From Stratiolaelaps scimitus (lineage: Eukaryota > Arthropoda > Arachnida > Mesostigmata > Laelapidae): DNA of 64,000 bases. How positions within the stretch are numbered: position 1 is the first letter of the stretch; each line of letters opens with the position of its first letter. The notes under the pieces were generated by a model. That model was not told the origin of the DNA. It ran no database searches and saw only the letters and a program-made list of their open reading frames with translations. The stretch is from positions 16,405,501 through 16,469,500 of the forward strand of contig JABWDB010000002.1 in NCBI GenBank assembly GCA_019614645.1. The letters run 5' to 3'. This document shows positions 58,115 to 64,000 of the stretch, one piece after another. The position numbers and the translations under genes are program-made.

Positions 58115-60525
58115 GACCCAAAGGACCATTCAGGTCAGGGGCTAGCCGGCATTTTACCCTCCAGCGCAACGGGGCCATCTTTTCCCTCTTCGAGCGACCG
58201 CTTCTGCTCGTTTGCTCTTGCTGCAGCACAGGACCTCACGATCCCTTACGCCTTGTCGTGCCTGAGAGCCGGCAGGCGAGTGCTCGTACGGGAGTTGCCC
58301 GGTAGGTTGGTTGCTGTCGGAAAGTGAGTGAGAGAGGAGAGAGAGAGAAATGGCTTCGGCATTGGCGTCGATGTTCGCCCCGTCGTCGGAGTCGTTGGTG
58401 AATTTTGTTAGCCCATTTTTTCGTCAGTGGTCAGGCCAAGGCAGGCATGTCGACAAGCCGGCCGATATATTCCTTCATGGTCATCAGTATATCATCAACT
58501 TCTTTGCATGCGTCCCGCAGCGTTGACCAGTACCTCCAACATTACCACTACTACCCTATAACATATATATATTTTATATATATATATATATATCGGTCAC
58601 CTGCTGGCCGGCCTATGGCCATTTTGCCTTCATTTCAAAAGATGAAGTGTCCACATACTGTACACCGGGAGTTTATTAATGAAGGTCGATAAATGTAATC
58701 GACGTTCCCAGCCTACTATGAATGAGGAAATAACGCGCTGCCAGAATTGCTCTTTTCGTTGGGTGATTAGCACCGCGATTCGAGACTCCCGTTAGCTGAA
58801 ATTGGATTTTGCTTCGTATGATGTCCATTTGGTGGCGGTAGAGGGTTGCAGTACTCATTAATGAACTTAAAATATTCAAGAGCTATAATTTATGGCTGCA
58901 ATCTCTTGAAATACTTTTAACGAGTGTTGTCGTTCGGACGCTTACTTTTCACAACAGCCTTCCTCACAGAGACTTTGTTCCGAATTTTAGTAATCACAAT
59001 CCCGTGTTGTTCCGTTCCATCATGTTTCATTAATAATCCTCGACATAGCATCCAGTTACTTTACTATTCGTCAGAGTCGAATTGGGAACCATGGGAGTCA
59101 ATTCAATGCTGACCGTGCTTTACCATTGCGTGAGTGAGGTGCCGGATAAAAGCACGTACGCCTCTGTCAACCGATCAACCGTTACGTTTTCATTGAAGTA
59201 TAACACGTTTATGCAAGATACCTATGACAGCATCATTAGCGAAAATCGAAGTGAATTTCTGCACCAGCAAACAACACAGTAGCCTAATATATATTACGTA
59301 TTAACGACGTCCATATGCAGCACACTATAACAATGTCGGTATCGGCGACAAAGCAGTGAGATCACCCTACACCTAATCGTCTTATCGTCCCAGTTTACTT
59401 GAAGTCAAGGTGCGTCCTCTATCTTGGTTGTTCTGCTGCATCCGTCGGTATTTAGCATATAGGTACCACCTACCTTCTTTGGATTGCTGCTGCCGCCGCC
59501 GCCACCGCCGCTGACGCGTTTGGGTCGCCCTTGAAAACATACAAAGGTGGTACAGCAAGTAGTAGTAGGACCGGACCAGAGCGAGAATGCATAACTAGGG
59601 ACTGTCTACCAGGCCACATGGTGCTGGCCTGAACCGACTGGGCCAGAACGGCACGAAGTGTACAACGAAGGGAAGGTATTCCATTGCTCGCCTTGTATGA
59701 TAGTTTAGTCCTGCCTTTTGCATCCCTTAGCTATGGCCATCGGACGCCAGTGCGGTCCTTGCCTTTTGTTGCATACACAGTGGAATTTAGTCCCCGTCGG
59801 TCCCCTTTACGTTGACCCTGTGCCGTTTTTTATATAGGTGTGTATATATAGCTGAAAAACTCCGAGAAAACCAGCCGACGCGGGTGGCCCTTCGGCCTTC
59901 ATTCTCTTGGGATGCATTGAGCGGCGAAGAGGATTCAGGAACCCAGCAGCTCCTACCCGGACCACGGATGGACTAAGCCCCTTTCTCGTTCCCGCGAGCC
60001 AGCCAGCCAGCCTTGCAGAATGGAGAGTTCCATAGGCGTCGGTCGAGATCTCCACCGTCGGGGAACCGGTGTTGGCTGACGCCGGTTGGTGCTGCGGCAG
60101 GCAAATGCTTCAGCGGTGGGGTTATAAATGTAAATAAACATCTGCATACTCTCCATCGAAATGTGTCCGTGTGTGCGTTGGCTTGCTGCCTTGGTTGGTT
60201 GCGAGCCATCGTTGGCCGACCTAACGTTGGCTAGGGAGAGGTAATATGGCCCTTTGAATTTCCTACCACTCTGACGCTCACCGTGGAAGCGGGGCGAGTT
60301 GTTTCGTTTTGTTCGAGGTGAATGGTGCTGGTCGTTGTGGCAAGGTTAGCTTGTGAAAAAAGTCGGCCGTAACAGCAGCGTCAACCCCATATCGACTCGA
60401 GCTTGACATTCCACTAGCTTGAGCAGATGGATTTGAAGAAGGCGTGAAGGGGGATATTTTGGGGGGAAAACTTGCTGGATCATGCCTTTGATCGGAGGAT
60501 CGTTGTAATAACGAGCATAAGGACT
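58115..60525. other. Mostly non-coding; one hairpin and one weak frame
   Basis: Contains a GA tract near 58333, a TA tract near 58577, the hairpin at 58867-58920, and a CCG run near 59493. A possible exon of about 66 codons at 59082-59282 follows a pyrimidine-rich acceptor-like stretch ending TCGTCAG at 59074, but has no other support. Confidence 0.4.
58867..58920. repeat. 16-bp hairpin with two single-base bulges
   Basis: TTAAAATATTCAAGAG (58867-58882) pairs with CTCTTGAAATACTTTTAA (58903-58920), leaving one unpaired base at each of two places on the right arm and a 20-nt loop. It resembles the size range of small-RNA hairpins, but the stem is short and AT-rich. Confidence 0.7.
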
Positions 60526-60531
60526 TTTATT
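60526..60531 (-). terminator. Poly(A) signal AATAAA (minus strand)
   Basis: TTTATT on the plus strand gives AATAAA on the minus strand, about 210 bases after the stop of the small gene at 60740-61054. The spacing suits a 3' UTR that includes the tRNA-like element. Confidence 0.45.
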
Positions 60532-60602
60532 AAACAGTAGTCGAGAGGTCCAGGTGGCGGGCAAGGAGTGCATCAGTCAGAGAGGGCGTTTTGCGTCGCA
60601 GT

Positions 60603-60672
60603 GCGGGGCTCGAACCAGCGGTCTTCGGCTTCGCAGACGGAGACCGCAGCCGTCTGACTGAGCTAACCCGCC
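60603..60672 (-). repeat. tRNA-like element with A and B boxes (SINE head or decayed tRNA)
   Basis: On the minus strand GGCGGGTTAGCTCAGTCAG resembles a tRNA 5' end and A box (60650-60665 holds TAGCTCAGTCAGACGG), and GGTTCGAGCCC (60606-60616) is a perfect B box. GCGGG and CCCGC at the two ends can pair. However, the D stem does not close, the 3' acceptor strand does not match the 5' strand, and the middle instead forms GCGGTCT/AGACCGC. It is therefore not a normal tRNA. A tRNA-derived SINE piece is the most likely origin. It lies in the presumed 3' UTR of the small gene upstream, on the same strand. Confidence 0.5.
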
Positions 60673-60739
60673 AGTAGAGTAACCCGTCTGGGTCGTTTGT
60701 CCCATACACGCGTTGTTCTACTTTATACACGGTAGGCAC

Positions 60740-61054
60740 CTATGCACCGTTAGGCAACGGGGTTATGGAGTTATTTGAGGGAGTGTGCAGAGTAACTCGG
60801 AACATCTGCGGCGCATTGTTTCTAAATAGTGATACTTTCCCATCTGGGTCCTGGTACAAATAGTTGAGGTCGCAAAACGCCCTCGGCGGCATATCGCCTT
60901 GCACTAATCGTACCTTTTGTTCTTTTTCCAAGAGGAGGAATTTTTCTTCGAACGCACTGACACCACTAGAGGCGTTGTAATCTCTGCCAAAAATGGCCTG
61001 ATCCTCTGGTTGGGTTGACGTGGATGACGAAACGCCTCTGCCGGCTAAAACCAT
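60740..61054 (-). CDS. Small intronless gene or terminal exon, unrecognised protein
   Basis: ATG (61054-61052, in the context GAGACTATGG) opens 104 codons to TAG. The sequence is the most natural-looking in the window: a Ser/Thr-rich start, then a helix-like charged segment (AFEEKFLLLEKEQKVRL, residues 34-50), Pro-Pro-Arg-Ala-Phe-Cys, an Asn-Tyr-Leu-Tyr-Gln-Asp-Pro-Asp-Gly-Lys turn and a beta-like Phe-Arg-Val-Thr-Leu-His end. There is no repeat-derived sequence. No signal peptide or membrane segment is visible, so a cytosolic or nuclear role is possible. An AATAAA follows at 60531-60526, with a tRNA-like element between. I do not recognise the family. An upstream intron cannot be excluded. 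Confidence 0.5.
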   Translation of the reverse strand: MVLAGRGVSSSTSTQPEDQAIFGRDYNASSGVSAFEEKFLLLEKEQKVRLVQGDMPPRAFCDLNYLYQDPDGKVSLFRNNAPQMFRVTLHTPSNNSITPLPNGA

Positions 61055-63313
61055 AGTCTCTTGAGTGTCTATCTCTGCCTCGGACTCGGCGCGCTATGCA
61101 CTACTTCCAATCGCACTTATTCCTGCTAACTGCAACAGTTGTTCACAGTAACAATCTTGCTGAAAGACCCAACGTTCGTTATCCCGAAGTAGAGTACACA
61201 GCTGGTTTTCATGTTCTCACTTCTTGATCTTTCGATCCGCACCTGGGTGAACTTTCTCATAATGGATTCGTCGTGTGATCGTGCGCCCCTGAGTTCACGG
61301 GTGCCTTAAAAGGAAAGCGTATGAGGATTTATTCAGTGAACGAGGTCGCATGGATCTAAAGGTCGCATGATATGTAGTCGAAGGCCATTCGGAAGTCGTG
61401 CGCGCAGCCAAAAGAAGCCAAGATTGATGGATGAGTATCACACATGATGGATGGCCGCCCACCTCACGCTATGCGTTATTGTATATACGAGATAGGATAA
61501 GCAGTACGATGGTGAGACTTGAAAAAACGAAAGCCCAGGGAAGATCCCCTCGTTGCCGAGACAAGGGGATAGGTCAAAGGCGGGAACCGCGGGTGAGTAA
61601 GTGAGTATTGAAGGTTTATCCGGTGGCGATGACGTGGGGGTCCAGGGAGGAGAACGCTTGAACATATTCTATTACAGAGTCTTCCAGGGCTCAGCGTCGA
61701 GGCGACGGTAGCACCCTCGGTATATCTGTCCGTGTGTCGATGTACGTACGTAAGTGCGTGTCCGTATGATGATGGTTCCTGTCGGGAAAAGAAGAAGTTG
61801 TGGGAAGAGAAGTCCGACTTGATCATCAGTCAGAAAAACGAGTGAGAGACTGAGTGAGGCAAAGTGAAGGACAGAGAGAGAGAGAGAGGGAGAGAGAAGA
61901 AGTGAGATAACGACGCCGCCAATAGCTACAGGCCGTCATACCGCCTATCTGAATATCTGTTGCTCGGCCCGCCTACTGCTTATTCACTGAATGACGGAGT
62001 TTCTTTCTATTCCTTTTCTCTCTCTGTTCTCATCTCTTACTTTGTGCAACCCTTCATCTGGAGCCGTTGCCCCCGCACCTATGCGGCCCTTTCGAGGCCA
62101 GTCCATTGTACGCACTGAATGATAGGTTCCAACGAATACTGATAGACAGAACGGCACCTTGGAGTGTGGCAAGTATCTGCCAGTTCTGGAAGCTGCTCCT
62201 CGATCGACACCTCCACGTTGGCCTAATGACTGAGGTGCAACCACAGCTTCGGCTCCACCCGGGTGATGCCCGTTGCGTTGCTCTCCTCCCTGTCTGTCTA
62301 TATATCTGTCTAGATTTGTAGCCGTGGGAATGCGGCATTCGAGAAGTTACCACTTCGTCTGCTACTATTACTACTATTAAGGCGGCCGGTGTGAGCGAAA
62401 GTTCTAGACACTCACATGCCTGTGGATGTATGTGGTGGTGCAGGGAAGCATGTGCGCCTGTGAGGCTGAACCAACGCGACAGTAGCTGCCAACCTAAGCG
62501 AAGGCTAGAGGCTAGGGCGAATAAACAGGAGAAGGGCCAACGCGCCAATGAGGTACGCCAGCAGCAAACGTACTACGCGGCTGGATCCTTTACGGTGAGA
62601 AACTTCGGGGGTGAGCAACGGAAGGATGAGAAGATGCCGGCTCGAGTCCGACCAGCCGCCCGCCAGATCCCACCGCCGCCACCACCTCCACCACAAATTT
62701 AAATTTACCCGTAGGCAGAGGAGGCTATCCCGAAGGCGAACGCAAACCCAATGAGCGCCCGTTGCCGACCCGACCCGAGGCGAGACGAGCCGAGCCTCGG
62801 AGCGTGCACAGTACAAGCTTTTGCGGAGAAACGAGCTGGGAATGTGAAGCGTAGTGAAGATTACGAGTGGGCGCTGGATGGTGAAAGTTACGCCAAGAGT
62901 GACTGTTGGCGGGTTGCCTGCTTCGTGTTGCGGGTTACCTGCAAACATAGTGCGGAAACGCAGCAGCGCGGAAGCTGAACGGGGGCCTGAGGGTCGGAGG
63001 GGTTGAGTACGAGTCAGAGAGGTACAACGGGCGCTTCAGGGGATAGGACGGTGCCCCTTTCACCACAGGAAACGTTATAGCGAATGCCTAATGTATAGAA
63101 ATAAAAGGCGTACGCCGGCGCATGAACTTTGAAATCTGCACGAACCAGAGTCCTATTTGATTTCTGTCGTTCACAGATTGACATTTCGCTGCACTATATT
63201 TCTCCGATGGTAGTGGATTATTGTGTAAGATTCCTCTGTAAGATAAGAGATAGATAAAGGCTTATTGGTTTACTAAATGAACTGCAATCTTTACAAAGCT
63301 TAAGTTCTCTTAT
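61055..63313. other. Upstream of the small gene; no further gene assigned
   Basis: The first few hundred bases would be the promoter or 5' UTR of the minus-strand gene; no TATA box was recognised. A GA tract lies near 61873. Frames at 61476-61826, 62054-62548 and 62505-62948 (all minus) are open on both strands in GC-rich DNA and were not distinguishable from chance. Confidence 0.4.
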
Positions 63314-63442
63314 ATGTCGTCACCGGGTCGCGGGACTCAGATCCAGCGGCCTCCGGCATTTTACAACCACAGACTTAGCCGCCCAAACCACCGTGTACAT
63401 CGTGTGTATGTGGATATGACAACTGAAACAGAGTATACTCAA
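63314..63442 (+). CDS. Candidate exon with consensus splice donor
   Basis: From ATG at 63314 (or an unidentified upstream acceptor) 43 codons are open and coding-like, rich in Arg, His, Pro and Tyr, ending in a Thr/Glu/Tyr-rich part. At 63443 a near-consensus donor, CAA/GTAAGTGAG, falls at a codon boundary. Reading on through it gives 23 further codons to TGA, so length does not prove splicing. No downstream partner exon could be fixed within the window. No family was recognised. Confidence 0.3.
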
Positions 63443-64000
63443 GTAAGTGAGGCTCGGCGACACCGACACTATGTTCGGCAAAAGGAGATGATTCCTGTAG
63501 AGATCCGTTGCTGAAGACAGGATACTTGTACTAGCATGGTATTCCGCAATCGGCTTAAAATACATGAAAGGCAATTTCTCATATCTGAGAGAGAACGAAC
63601 CGCTACAGAATACCAATGGAGGGCGGAACATGGAGGTCGGACGGTCGGTCGCCTTCTCTCCTGGCAGCCCTGTCGCATGTGGAATTTTAAACTACCAACG
63701 AACTCGGAGCCATCCTTACCCCGTATCGCCTGAAAATAACGCCACACGGAGACATACATCGATATCCATTTTTATTGACTTGTTTCCCTAGTAGTCGACT
63801 ATTTTTACGATGTCCGTAAACGTCGTCCGACAGCAAGTTGAGCGTGGAGGGTAAGGTCCTCGCGGTTTAATGCTAGCTAATGATATGTGCGAACGCCACT
63901 TGGACGGCATCATTTACTTAGTAAGCACAAGAAAAGGCTGGAAAGTTATTGGCCGGAGTAGGTTTTGACTTTTATGAGCCACTTCAGCAAGATACTAGGT

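Overview
This window looks like nuclear DNA from an animal. There are no operons, ribosome-binding sites or densely packed reading frames. Open frames are short and scattered over both strands, and simple repeats are everywhere: (TA)n, (GA)n, (GT)n, CAG/CTG, CGG. CG dinucleotides are plentiful, so there is no sign of the CpG loss seen in vertebrates. Base composition is near even. An invertebrate, perhaps an arthropod such as a mite or tick, would fit, but I recognised no gene that fixes the species.

Coding content is sparse and hard to prove by eye. At this composition about one random codon in 21 is a stop, so frames of up to roughly 180-200 codons are expected somewhere in 64 kb by chance. 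Length alone is therefore weak evidence, and many frames open only with TTG or GTG. The best candidates have extra support. The first is a 104-codon minus-strand gene at 60740-61054 with an ATG and a downstream AATAAA. The second is a 302-codon plus-strand frame at 41322-42230, too long to be comfortable as chance. The third is a minus-strand terminal exon at 44541-44974 behind a strong polypyrimidine/AG acceptor. The fourth is a plus-strand 3' end at 49185-49694 followed by AATAAA. The fifth is an overlapping pair of frames at 57379-58114. None was matched to a known family.

Layout. 0-3.4 kb: nothing recognised. 3.4-3.6 kb: a long near-perfect hairpin. 3.9-6.7 kb: microsatellites. 6.97-7.52 kb: two different minisatellites back to back, then an AT-rich stretch. 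8-30 kb: mostly non-coding, with microsatellites, short palindromes and GC-rich islands that are open on both strands. 31.7 kb: a 22-bp hairpin. 36.8-37.7 kb: two frames separated by one TGA. 41-58 kb: most of the coding-like frames, mainly on the plus strand. 50.7 and 60.6 kb: two sequences resembling RNA polymerase III promoters of tRNA origin (probable SINE pieces). 58.9 kb: a small hairpin. 63.3 kb: a possible exon with a GTAAGT donor.

The observations I would look at first are the 189-bp inverted repeat at 3405-3593, the 22-bp hairpin at 31709-31761, the adjacent minisatellites, and the small minus-strand gene whose presumed 3' UTR holds a tRNA-like sequence. I found no CRISPR array, rRNA, intact tRNA, or transposase or reverse transcriptase domain. 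Smaller TA or GA tracts not listed separately lie near 10696, 22148, 24477, 27057, 30066, 31770, 34060, 36878, 55785 and 58562.
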